Source of the DNA: a virus
Virus record (IMG/VR): IMGVR_UViG_3300021437_000035
Location: 1 to 43,303 of that record
Reading direction: 5' to 3' (one strand)
Length of the DNA stretch: 43,303 bases
The notes beneath the pieces were generated by a model, which saw nothing but the letters and a program-made list of their open reading frames with translations, did not search any database and had not been told where the DNA came from. Below, piece by piece: positions 25,453 to 31,691 of this stretch. The stretch's first letter is position 1. Every line of letters starts with the position of its first letter. A program made the position numbers and the translations under genes.

Positions 25453-25735
25453 GGCGTAGGTTTCCGATAGGGCCGCTGCGCTCTCACAGGTGATGGCGCT
25501 GCTGCATCATCGGGGTATGCGCCAAACCAGTGCCGCCGGCAACTTGTTGATCTGACGCGAGATTCGCCCGGGTTTCAGAGGGAGAGCCCGGGGCTTGGAC
25601 TTCAATCGCGATGTTGCTTGAGTCGGGCACAGGTCGTCAACAGGTTTGCACAAGTTCGAATATTGGCGTAGGTTTCGCACCCTCAGAACTGAAACCTACG
25701 CCGGCGATCGCCGGCCGGCGACGAAAACCTACGCC
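25453..25735. repeat. Cluster of GGCGTAGGTTTC repeats, putative attP region
   Basis: The 12-mer GGCGTAGGTTTC occurs at 25453-25464 and 25665-25676 and inverted at 25691-25702; an 11/12 inverted copy ends at 25735. The middle two form a perfect 12-bp inverted repeat around 14 bp. All lie just upstream of the integrase ATG, where arm-type integrase or excisionase sites are expected. Apart from this cluster and the GCCCGGG pair near 25567-25595, the stretch 25427-25760 holds no convincing gene. Further copies lie at 29341 (12/12) and 30599 (first 10 bases). Confidence 0.6.
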
Positions 25736-25760
25736 GGCCAGTGGCTCGGCCCTTCGTGCG

Positions 25761-27053
25761 ATGCAATTCGACGCTCGCGCCGCCAAGCTGCTGCAGCCAG
25801 GCGCGCATTTAACCATCCCCGGCTGCCCGGGCCTGCGCCTCGAGGCGTCGGCGCAGCGTCGGGCATGGACCTACCGGTACAAGAGCCCCGTCGACGGCCG
25901 CATGCGGCAGATCCGGCTGGGTCTGTGGCCCGCGATGAGCCTGCCGTCCGCGGCGGCCGAGTGGGAGCGCCTGCGCGGGCTGCGCGACGCTGGCCAGGAT
26001 CCGGCCGTCGATCGCCGGCGGCGTCGAGCCGAGGAGGCCGTGGCCGCACGCCTGGAGCTCGATCGCCGGCGTGGCCAGGCCTACACCGTTGCACGCGTAT
26101 GCACGGACTACCTGACGGGGCACGTGCGACGCCATCGCAAGGCCAAGGGCGCCGCCGAGGTCGAGCGGATGTTCGACACGATGCTCGGCAACACGCGCGA
26201 CCTGGTCGCCGCCTCGCTGACGCGGGCGCAGGCCTTCGGGCAGCTCGAGGTGCACCTCGACATCCCCGTCCAGTGCGCCAAGCTGCGCGCCGAGCTTGGC
26301 GCGGCCTGGGACTATGCCCTCGACGCCGGCCGGCTGCCCGAGAACACGCCGAACTGGTGGCGGCAGATCATGCGCGGCCGCCTGCGGTCGACCGGAAAGC
26401 GCATCGGCGGCAAGCCGGTCGGCGCCACCAAGCGGGTATTGACCGAGGCCGAGACGGGCCAGCTGGTGCGCTGGCTGCCGAACTTCAGCCGCACGGTGGC
26501 CGACGTGCTGACGCTCTACCTGTGGACGCTGGCCAGGGGCTCGGAGATCGTGGCGATGGACAAGCGCGAGATCTCGGAGGAGGAGGACGGCCTGTGGTGG
26601 ACGGTGCCCAAGGCGAAGACGAAGAACGCCAAGCGGGCGACCGCCACCGATCTGCGCGTGCCGTTGATCGGCCGCGCGGAGCTGGTGGTGCGACGGCGGC
26701 TCGAGCTCGTCGACCGCGGGCCGCTCTTCCCGTCAGGCGGAAAGGTGGGCCACCTCGAGCAGAAGGCGGTGCAGACGGCCGTGCACTGGCATCAGCCCTA
26801 CAGCCGGACGCGGCGCGACCAGGTGCGACCGCGGCTGCCGGTGACGCATTGGGCGCCGCACGACCTGCGGCGCACCGGGCGTACCGCGCTGGCGGCGCTT
26901 GGATGCCCTGACGACGTCGCCGAGGCCGTTCTGGGGCACGTGCAGCCTGGCGTGAAGGGCGTCTACAACCTCCATAGCTATGACCCGCAGCGGCGAGAGT
27001 GGCTCGCTCGGCTGTCCAAGCGCCTCGAGGATCTAAGCGTGCTCGTGCTGTAG
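25761..27053 (+). CDS. int: Phage integrase, P4-type tyrosine recombinase
   Basis: Catalyses integration and excision of the prophage. 430 residues with a DUF4102-like N-terminal arm-binding domain ([29 protein letters not shown], about 20-62), a core-binding domain (about 105-205) and a C-terminal catalytic domain with Arg259 (LARGSEI), a Lys near 286, His367-Arg370 (HDLRRTGRT), His393 (LGHV) and nucleophile Tyr402 (VYNLHSY). ATG 25761 is chosen because the longer in-frame start would put the attP-like repeats in coding sequence. The 3' end overlaps intI by 21 bp in convergent orientation. Confidence 0.9.
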   Translation: MQFDARAAKLLQPGAHLTIPGCPGLRLEASAQRRAWTYRYKSPVDGRMRQIRLGLWPAMSLPSAAAEWERLRGLRDAGQDPAVDRRRRRAEEAVAARLELDRRRGQAYTVARVCTDYLTGHVRRHRKAKGAAEVERMFDTMLGNTRDLVAASLTRAQAFGQLEVHLDIPVQCAKLRAELGAAWDYALDAGRLPENTPNWWRQIMRGRLRSTGKRIGGKPVGATKRVLTEAETGQLVRWLPNFSRTVADVLTLYLWTLARGSEIVAMDKREISEEEDGLWWTVPKAKTKNAKRATATDLRVPLIGRAELVVRRRLELVDRGPLFPSGGKVGHLEQKAVQTAVHWHQPYSRTRRDQVRPRLPVTHWAPHDLRRTGRTALAALGCPDDVAEAVLGHVQPGVKGVYNLHSYDPQRREWLARLSKRLEDLSVLVL

Positions 27054-28034
27054 CTCGACAGCGAGGTCGGGAAGTTGGTCCAACGGGCTGCGCACCCCGT
27101 TTCCGGCCAGGCCGAGCACATGGGTGTAGATCATCGTGGTCGACACGTCCGAGTGGCCGAGCAGCTCCTGGACTGACCGGATGTCATAGCCCTGCTGCAG
27201 CAGGTGTGTCGCGAACGAGTGTCGCAGCGTGTGCGGCGTGGCAGGCTTGCGGATGCCGGCGCATTTGACGGCGCGTGCCATCGTGCGCTGCACGGTCTGG
27301 TCATAGAGATGATGCCGGCGCTCGACGCCGCTGACGGGATCGGTGCTGTAGTGGTCGGAGGCGAAGACCCATTGCCAGCCGAGCTGCCGAGCCGCCTGGG
27401 GGTACTTGCGGTGCAGCGCGTGCGGGAGCTCGACGTCGGCGCGGTTGCGCTGCAGGTCGAGAACGTGCCAGGCCTCGCGCTGCGCCAGCTGCTCGGCGAG
27501 TGCGGCCCGCAGTCGCTGGGGGACGGGCACGCTGCGGTCCTTGTTGCCCTTGCCCTCACGGACGGTGATGCACATGGCCTCGAGGTCCAGGTCCTTGACA
27601 CGCAGCCGCAGGCCTTCGGTGAGCCGCATGCCGGTGCCGTACAGCAACTTCAGCATCAGGCCGTGCACACCGATCAGGTGCGGCCACAAGCGGGCAATCT
27701 CCTGCTGCGTCAGGACGCAGGGCAGGCGCTGAGGCTGCTTGGCGCGCGCGATGTCGTCCACCCAGCCGATCTCGCGCTCGAGCACCTTCTGGTACAGGAA
27801 GAGGAGCGAGGCCAGTGCCTGGCGCTGCGTGCTCGCCGAGACCTTGCGATCGGTAGCTAGGTGCGAAAGGAACGCGCCCACCTCCTGCTTGCCCATCTCC
27901 GCCGGGTGCCGCTTGCCGGACCACAGGATGAAGGCGCGGATCCAGTGCCAGTACGCCTCCTCGGTCCGGCGGCTGTAGTGCAGCGTGCGGATCGTGGTGA
28001 TGAACTGGGCTTGGAGGCGTGGCGCTTCTGGCAT
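27033..28034 (-). CDS. intI: Integron integrase IntI
   Basis: Tyrosine recombinase that joins folded single-stranded attC hairpins to attI. 333 residues (IntI1 has 337), similar along the whole length to the integron family: [11 protein letters not shown] with Arg137, GKGNKDR with Lys162, [14 protein letters not shown] with His268 and Arg271, [14 protein letters not shown] with His294 and nucleophile Tyr303. Crucially it has the IntI-specific insertion at about 205-236 ([19 protein letters not shown] and STDPVSG), absent from phage and Xer recombinases and needed to hold attC extrahelical bases. The ATG is only 18 bp from the cassette boundary, leaving no space for its own promoter or a LexA box, so read-through expression is likely. 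Confidence 0.95.
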   Translation of the reverse strand: MPEAPRLQAQFITTIRTLHYSRRTEEAYWHWIRAFILWSGKRHPAEMGKQEVGAFLSHLATDRKVSASTQRQALASLLFLYQKVLEREIGWVDDIARAKQPQRLPCVLTQQEIARLWPHLIGVHGLMLKLLYGTGMRLTEGLRLRVKDLDLEAMCITVREGKGNKDRSVPVPQRLRAALAEQLAQREAWHVLDLQRNRADVELPHALHRKYPQAARQLGWQWVFASDHYSTDPVSGVERRHHLYDQTVQRTMARAVKCAGIRKPATPHTLRHSFATHLLQQGYDIRSVQELLGHSDVSTTMIYTHVLGLAGNGVRSPLDQLPDLAVELQHEHA

Positions 28035-28089
28035 AGTGAGGCCTCGGACGTGTTATGCGTCAGGGGGTGAGGTCGAATTGGAGTTATGC
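28035..28089 (+). other. attI-like region with two GTTATGC cores
   Basis: GTTATGC occurs at 28052-28058 and 28083-28089, direct repeats 31 bp apart, immediately upstream of the intI start. Either could be the crossover core that joins cassette 1, whose R'' is the exact complement GCATAAC (28649-28655). The other may be an integrase-binding direct repeat as in attI1. The first core overlaps the TAA of the cassette 1 ORF. Confidence 0.6.
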
Positions 28090-28652
28090 GCCTTGCAGCG
28101 CTGGGCCAGCAGCACAAGCCATCGGGCAAATGCTTCTGGCGTGTGCTCGTATTCGTGCTTCGCAATGCTGGGGCGGCACGTTGCCCTGTCTCGGCCGCTC
28201 CACAGGCCCACGGTGTGCGTTGCGTCGCCCAGCACCATCGGCATGTCGGGTATCTCACGCGGTTCGCAGCCAACCACGTACAGGCGGGTCTTCTTCTGCG
28301 CTCGGTGCCCCCACCAGTGTTGTTGCACGTAGAGCGTCCAGCCGCCGTACTGGTCGCGCTCTTGCCCTTCTGGCATTTGTTGCGCCTTCCATAGCGTCGT
28401 GAACTGCGGGTGCTCAAGCACGCCGCCGAACTCTCGCACCAGCGCCACAGCCAACCGCGCCAAGTTGCGTTCATCGGCTCGAGGTTTCGCGCCGTGGCGC
28501 AGGCTCGCCCAGCTTCTGCACGGCGGGTGCGCTACCACCGGGTGCGGCCCGTCATAGGTGCGCGCGTCGCGTTCCATGTCGTACACCTCCACGCCAGGCA
28601 GCGTCTTGTAAACACTGTCTGCCCGCGCAAACAGTACGGCCACGGGGCGCAT
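28053..28652 (-). CDS. Cassette 1: conserved phage protein with HPPCRxW motif
   Basis: 199 residues, MRPVAVLFARADSVYKTLPG followed by VAHPPCRSWASLRHGAKP and GGVLEHPQ, then a C-terminal half with QHWWGHRA and RLYVVGC. The Pro-Cys in HPPCRSW resembles the catalytic loop of cytosine methyltransferases, but no SAM-binding motif is evident; similar proteins are seen in other phages without known function. The ATG lies inside R'' of attC1 and the stop inside the attI-side core, so the ORF fills the whole cassette, antisense to attC polarity. An extension to 28727 would run through attC1 and is not preferred. Confidence 0.75.
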   Translation of the reverse strand: MRPVAVLFARADSVYKTLPGVEVYDMERDARTYDGPHPVVAHPPCRSWASLRHGAKPRADERNLARLAVALVREFGGVLEHPQFTTLWKAQQMPEGQERDQYGGWTLYVQQHWWGHRAQKKTRLYVVGCEPREIPDMPMVLGDATHTVGLWSGRDRATCRPSIAKHEYEHTPEAFARWLVLLAQRCKAHNSNSTSPPDA

Positions 28653-28752
28653 AACTGGTCGCTCGAGCAGACCATGCCCGGCGGGCGAGGCCTGCTCGTT
28701 TGTCGTTTCGATGGTTGCGCCGGTCATGGCTCGCTCAGCTCAAACGTTAGGC
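28649..28752 (+). other. attC1 (104 bp)
   Basis: R'' GCATAAC (28649-28655) and R' GTTAGGC (28746-28752). Inner arms pair: GCTCGAGCAGACCATG on the left with CATGGCTCGCTCAGC on the right. Compared with the reverse-complemented right arm, the left arm carries an extra C and an extra A, the two extrahelical bases that give attC its polarity. This orients the site rightwards. The long centre (about 40 bp) gives the variable loop. Confidence 0.85.
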
Positions 28753-28937
28753 CCCAACCCAATCGGGCAGGGGTTCACGGGGCAGGTGTCGCAGTAGCGG
28801 TGCGGTGCGGCGTGCGGGCAGTCCTGCAGCGCCTCCACGGTCTTCTGCGCCCGCAGCGTGGCAAGGTGCATCACCAGCGCCTTGCGTTCCTCGGGCGTCA
28901 GGTTGTGCTCTGCAAATAGTTCGTCAAACGTCGTCAT
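28740..28937 (-). CDS. Cassette 2, second ORF: small cysteine-rich protein
   Basis: 65 residues: a helical N terminus MTTFDELFAEHNLTPEERK and a C-terminal CPHAAPHRYCDTCPVNPC that could bind a metal. The start overlaps the stop of the upstream ORF (ATGA at 28934). The last residues and the TGA (28740-28742) are encoded inside attC1, so the cassette uses the neighbour's attC to end its gene. Longer upstream extensions lie antisense to nothing plausible and are rejected. Confidence 0.65.
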   Translation of the reverse strand: MTTFDELFAEHNLTPEERKALVMHLATLRAQKTVEALQDCPHAAPHRYCDTCPVNPCPIGLGPNV

Positions 28938-29140
28938 TGAATGCCCCTGTGCACGTACACGGCAACACCCGTGTCCGGGTCTTTGTAGTCGATCGTCGGC
29001 TCGCACCAGCAGTCCGCGCTGGCGTCGTGCTGGCGCGGCGCTTGGCAGGGCCGAACCGCGCACATGCCGCCGTCTTGCAGCGGGTAAAACGTCGCGTATT
29101 CGCCGTCGCATTCGTCGGCATATTCACAATGACAGGTCAT
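28934..29140 (-). CDS. Cassette 2, first ORF: small cysteine-rich protein
   Basis: 68 residues with several cysteines (MTCHCEYADECDGEY, CAVRPCQ, DCWCEP), probably a small metal-binding protein. ATG 29140 has GAGGAAA just upstream; an alternative ATG at 29182 lies inside attC2. The leader to R'' is only 25 bp, so transcription must enter from the right, across attC2. Function unknown. Confidence 0.65.
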   Translation of the reverse strand: MTCHCEYADECDGEYATFYPLQDGGMCAVRPCQAPRQHDASADCWCEPTIDYKDPDTGVAVYVHRGIQ

Positions 29141-29164
29141 GGTTTCCTCGCTTCGGATATAGGG

Positions 29165-29225
29165 GCCTAACCCTTCGATCAAGGCGGACGCCCCTACGGG
29201 TCGCCGCTTATCTCAAACGTTCGGC
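29165..29225 (+). other. attC2 (61 bp)
   Basis: R'' GCCTAAC (29165-29171) and R' GTTCGGC (29219-29225). The inner bases follow the aadA-type layout: TTCGATCAAG then GCGGACGCC on the R'' side, and CGCTTATCTCAAAC on the R' side. Relative to the right arm, the left arm has an extra C (GAT-C-AAG) and an extra A (CGG-A-CG), fixing polarity rightwards. Confidence 0.92.
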
Positions 29226-29226
29226 A

Positions 29227-29544
29227 TCAAGTTCCAACCTTGTCGGTCGTCCCCTTCCAAGTGAATTCGCCATCGGCGCCCACCGGGAAGTGCGCGCGGC
29301 AGACCGCGCAGAACGTGCCGCTGTAGAAGGCGGGCTCGCGGGCGTAGGTTTCGGCCAGCGCCAGGCCCATCGTCGTCACACCGCCGCACTTGTCGTGCAC
29401 GTAGGCGCTGCGCACGGGCCGCACAAAGCCCTTCGCGCGTTCCTCGGCGCTCAGGACCACGTAGCCCTTCTGCTGGCCGGTGGCGGGGTCAATCTCGCGG
29501 TGGTCAGGCGTCACCGGGGAGCCGTCCGTCAGTGTGGTGTTCAT
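29227..29544 (-). CDS. Cassette 3, second ORF: conserved phage zinc-binding protein
   Basis: 105 residues with YVHDKCGGVTTMGLALAETY and FYSGTFCAVCRAHFPV, then GADGEFTWKG and a terminal KVGT; the single Cys plus CxxC could form a metal site. Proteins of this pattern are familiar in other phages, function unknown. The TGA (29227-29229) is one base from R' of attC2. The start overlaps the stop of the preceding ORF by 4 bp. One copy of the 12-bp attP-like repeat (29341-29352) is inside this gene. Confidence 0.75.
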   Translation of the reverse strand: MNTTLTDGSPVTPDHREIDPATGQQKGYVVLSAEERAKGFVRPVRSAYVHDKCGGVTTMGLALAETYAREPAFYSGTFCAVCRAHFPVGADGEFTWKGTTDKVGT

Positions 29545-29756
29545 TGCTTCTCCGTCAGCTCGAAATTGAAGGCATCGCCCTCGATGTTGAACGCGCAGAC
29601 GAAACGCCCCGTCTCGTCCACCTCCTTGACCGGGATCGAAACCTTGCTCCCAAGCCGCCGCAGGAACGCGATCAGCAGTTGGTCCTTGAAGTCGTCTATC
29701 ACGTCCGCGTGCAACCCAGCGCCAGCGGCGCGAGCGGCATCAGTTCCCTTGCCCAT
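29541..29756 (-). CDS. Cassette 3, first ORF: small protein, function unknown
   Basis: 71 residues, MGKGTDAARAAGAGLHADV then DDFKDQLLIAFLRRLG and a beta half (KVSIPVKEVDETGRFVCAF). ATG 29756 has GAAAGGAC upstream. Its leader (29757-29792) is closely similar to the leader of the backbone gene at 30607-30810, including the GCCGAAC core, which links cassette 3 to the phage's own early operon. Confidence 0.65.
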   Translation of the reverse strand: MGKGTDAARAAGAGLHADVIDDFKDQLLIAFLRRLGSKVSIPVKEVDETGRFVCAFNIEGDAFNFELTEKQ

Positions 29757-29785
29757 CTCAGTCCTTTCACGTCCGGCGCGTTGAG

Positions 29786-29887
29786 GCCGAACCCCTCGCT
29801 CAACCGGACGCATTGCGGCGGCCGGCAGTTGCGCCCTACTCGGGCAGTTGTGGCGCCGCAATGCGCCGGTTAGCTCGAACGTTCTGC
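29786..29887 (+). other. attC3 (102 bp)
   Basis: R'' GCCGAAC (29786-29792) and R' GTTCTGC (29881-29887). Long inner arms pair almost perfectly: CGCATTGCGGCG on the left with CGCCGCAATGCG on the right. The left arm has the extra C (CGCT-C-AAC) and extra A (CCGG-A-CGC) typical of the R'' side. It is the last attC; no GCAGAAC partner for its R' is found further right, so phage backbone follows. Confidence 0.9.
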
Positions 29888-30081
29888 GTCACGCGATCTG
29901 CCGTCGAATTGCTTGCCCACGTCGGCGAGTGAATCGCTGCGCGGCACGCGCCGGTCAGCATGTCGATGGGTGGCTCCATCCAGTGCGTGTATGCCTCGTA
30001 GTGGCCCTGACGCCACTGGCACGACTGGCAAGCAGCGTGCGTTGTCCCTGAGCATCGAGCTACGTCAAGCGGCAAGTTCAT
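29836..30081 (-). CDS. Small cysteine-motif protein ending inside attC3
   Basis: 81 residues; MNLPLDVARCSGTTHAACQ then CQWRQGHYEAYTHWM suggests a small metal-binding protein of phage type. The C-terminal part after Asn-Val (about 16 residues) is encoded by attC3, so the original end was probably changed when cassettes joined here. ATG 30081 overlaps the upstream ORF by 17 bp. First backbone gene right of the integron. Confidence 0.6.
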   Translation of the reverse strand: MNLPLDVARCSGTTHAACQSCQWRQGHYEAYTHWMEPPIDMLTGACRAAIHSPTWASNSTADRVTQNVRANRRIAAPQLPE

Positions 30082-30220
30082 CGTCGTCCTCTTCGTCGGC
30101 AGAGTCGTCAAGATCGAACACCTCTCCGCAGGCCGCGCAGCGCTGCAGGCGGTCGTCTTCACCGTCGTCCTCATCATCGAACTGGTAGCAGACCTTGCAG
30201 CCACACTTGGGGCACGCCAT
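30065..30220 (-). CDS. Small zinc-ribbon protein
   Basis: 51 residues: MACPKCGCKVCYQF, then CAACGE, giving two CxxC knuckles of a zinc ribbon, with acidic stretches (DDEDDGEDD and SADEEDDDE). GAGGA lies upstream of ATG 30220. Such small ribbons often act as DNA mimics or polymerase-binding factors in phages; the role here is unknown. Confidence 0.7.
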   Translation of the reverse strand: MACPKCGCKVCYQFDDEDDGEDDRLQRCAACGEVFDLDDSADEEDDDELAA

Positions 30221-30268
30221 CACTGCTCCTCGCCTTGGGTCACCAGGAGGCGATCCGTTTGTGCGGCC

Positions 30269-30544
30269 TCACATGCGTGCCGGGTCACGGGCGCGCATGG
30301 GGCCATCGCGCGGGCCGCCGGTTTCCTTCGAGCCCACGGGCTGCTTCTTCGGCTCTGTCACCTCGAGCTGGAAGTCATCGAACGTCTGCGCCTCACAGGG
30401 CTTGCCGTCCTTGTCCAGCGCCTGCGGCTGCAGCGTCATGCGCCAGCACCCATTCAGCCACTCGGTGCGAGCCACGCACACGCCAGCAAAGCCACTGACG
30501 GTGTCGCGGGCCTTGTCGCCGAGCTGCACATTCACCCTCGCCAT
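30269..30544 (-). CDS. Conserved phage early protein, function unknown
   Basis: 91 residues with LGDKARDTVSGFAGVCVAR, WLNGCWRMTLQPQAL and FDDFQLEV, a small beta-barrel-like protein of a type common in early regions of phages, followed by a basic, Pro/Gly-rich tail (GGPRDGPMRARDPARM). Forms part of the leftward operon; 48 bp separate it from the zinc ribbon gene. No known activity. Confidence 0.7.
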   Translation of the reverse strand: MARVNVQLGDKARDTVSGFAGVCVARTEWLNGCWRMTLQPQALDKDGKPCEAQTFDDFQLEVTEPKKQPVGSKETGGPRDGPMRARDPARM

Positions 30545-30606
30545 CGCTTCTCTCCGGTAGTGCCCTGGTGGGCGGTTGATTCATCGGCCTCACTGTCGGC
30601 GTAGGT

Positions 30607-30810
30607 TCAGCGCAGCGCGCGGTTGCCCAGCACCAGATCGTGAACCCCCTTCAGCGCCCGCAGCGCCGCCTCGCGATCGCCCACGACCAGGTGGCTGTGG
30701 TGCGTGTTCACCAGCGTCGTGAGCTGGTGCTCGATGGTCGGGTAGGCCTCGGTGGTCTTGACCACGGGTGCCGTCTTGCGTGCACCCCGTTGAACCTTCT
30801 TCATCTCCAT
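30607..30810 (-). CDS. Small leftward-operon protein, function unknown
   Basis: 67 residues: basic N terminus MEMKKVQRGARKTAPVV, then a helical HQLTTLVNTHHSHLVVGDR and a C-terminal helix. The leader (30811-30839) carries GAAAGGAC and a GCCGAAC core and matches the leader of cassette 3. Function unknown. Confidence 0.55.
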   Translation of the reverse strand: MEMKKVQRGARKTAPVVKTTEAYPTIEHQLTTLVNTHHSHLVVGDREAALRALKGVHDLVLGNRALR

Positions 30811-30854
30811 CGTCCTTTCGCTTCGGCGCGAGGCCGAACGGGTTTCCCAGGCCG

Positions 30855-31121
30855 TCAGGCCTCGCCGCCGGTGGCGGACTTCTGCCTGTACTTCCCGGCG
30901 TTCTTGCCGGCGTTGGGCGGTGGCGCCATCTGGCTGACCGGCCTGGACTGAGCCCAGGCCTCGAGCTCGGCGACCAGGTAGACCGCGCGCCTCGGGCTGA
31001 TCTGCCGCGGCTTTGGGGCGTTGCCCGCGCGCACCTCCGCCTTGAACACCGAAAGCGACAGCGAGACCATCTCGGCGGCCACTTCGACGTCGACGGCGAT
31101 CGGCCGGATCTCGACGCTCAT
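30855..31121 (-). CDS. AlpA/excisionase-like DNA-binding protein
   Basis: 88 residues with a winged-helix pattern like AlpA and Xis: VAAEMVSLSLSVFKAEVR, a turn NAPKPRQISPRRAVYLV and a closing ELEAWAQSR, then a basic tail. In phages with P4-type integrases such proteins direct excision or activate the integrase gene, so it is a candidate recombination-direction factor. Its ATG (31121) overlaps the stop of the upstream gene (31118). Confidence 0.65.
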   Translation of the reverse strand: MSVEIRPIAVDVEVAAEMVSLSLSVFKAEVRAGNAPKPRQISPRRAVYLVAELEAWAQSRPVSQMAPPPNAGKNAGKYRQKSATGGEA

Positions 31122-31393
31122 GGTTGAAACTCCACGCGATCGCGTGCGTGCTTTTCTGCGTACGCCTTCAGGTCCTGCAGGTTGAAGCCGATGGCCATCG
31201 ATCGGCCGTCGGGATCGAGCACCACGTACGGCATCAGCTTGGGGTCGGTCTGCAGCTGGATGACGAAGCCGGTGGCCTCGAACTCGATACGCGTGCCGTC
31301 GAGCGGGAACCAGCCGCGCGGCTGCTCCCGTCCCAGGTTGAAGGGGAACAGCAGCCGCGCGAGCCGTTGGGCGGAGAACGTAGGCAGGGCCAT
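31118..31393 (-). CDS. Leftward-operon protein, function unknown
   Basis: 91 residues, alpha/beta (FSAQRLARLLFPFNLGRE, FEATGFVIQLQTDPKLM, AIGFNLQDLKAYAEKHARD). ATG 31393 is preferred over 31426 because GAGGAG is well spaced before it. The stop overlaps the next gene by 4 bp. No family recognised. Confidence 0.6.
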   Translation of the reverse strand: MALPTFSAQRLARLLFPFNLGREQPRGWFPLDGTRIEFEATGFVIQLQTDPKLMPYVVLDPDGRSMAIGFNLQDLKAYAEKHARDRVEFQP

Positions 31394-31404
31394 GCGCTTC
31401 TCCT

Positions 31405-31689
31405 CTATCGGCCGGAGCCGCCGCAAGCCTGCTCGCTGCGCTTGAGCCGCTCCCAGGCCTGGCGCGGCGAGATCTCGTAGGGCACGCCGGTGGCGGCCTC
31501 GCGCCGGCCCATGGCCATCGCCACGGCGTGCAGCGGTCCGGCCGTGGTGAGCAGGTAGCTGGTCGAGCAGCGCACGCCGGTCTCGGCGTTCCAGGTGACG
31601 TCGATCACGCGGCGGCCGCGGCGCGAGTTCAGCCGCAAGCCGGGCACGCCGCTCGAGTTGGACCGCGTGATGGAGTTGATGCGCGGCAT
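31405..31689 (-). CDS. Leftward-operon protein, function unknown
   Basis: 94 residues; strongly basic N-terminal part with SITRSNSSGVPGLRLNSR and GRRVIDVTWNAETG, which looks AP2-like or otherwise DNA/RNA-binding, and a helical C terminus (SPRQAWERLKRSEQ). ATG 31689 has AGGAG in good position. Functional assignment not possible. Confidence 0.6.
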   Translation of the reverse strand: MPRINSITRSNSSGVPGLRLNSRRGRRVIDVTWNAETGVRCSTSYLLTTAGPLHAVAMAMGRREAATGVPYEISPRQAWERLKRSEQACGGSGR

Positions 31690-31691
31690 CG

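Larger units (their letters stand above)
27033..29887. mobile_element. Phage-borne integron: intI, attI-like region and three attC cassettes
   Basis: An integron integrase at the left, two GTTATGC core sites just upstream of its start, and three attC sites (28649-28752, 29165-29225, 29786-29887) to the right. In each attC the R'' equals the complement of the core that opens its cassette: GCATAAC/GTTATGC, GCCTAAC/GTTAGGC, GCCGAAC/GTTCGGC. All attC sites point away from intI as in normal integrons, but the five cassette ORFs point towards it and fill the cassettes. The element lies at the distal end of the phage leftward operon. Confidence 0.88.

Noticed and set aside
25650-25670. GTTCGAAT resembling a tRNA T-loop near the int gene
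   Set aside because: No acceptor or anticodon stem can be formed around it; not a tRNA gene and not enough to call an att core.
28035-28080. LexA box (CTGT-N8-ACAG) for SOS control of intI
   Set aside because: Not present in the short region before the intI start.
28410-28919. Plus-strand ORF inside cassettes 1-2 that would fit normal attC orientation
   Set aside because: It crosses the attC1 boundary, has shadow-frame composition, and the minus-strand ORFs have ribosome sites and phage-like sequence.
30833-30839. GCCGAAC as the start of a fourth attC
   Set aside because: No pairing L''/L' arms or GTTRRRY partner follow; at most a half-site relic.
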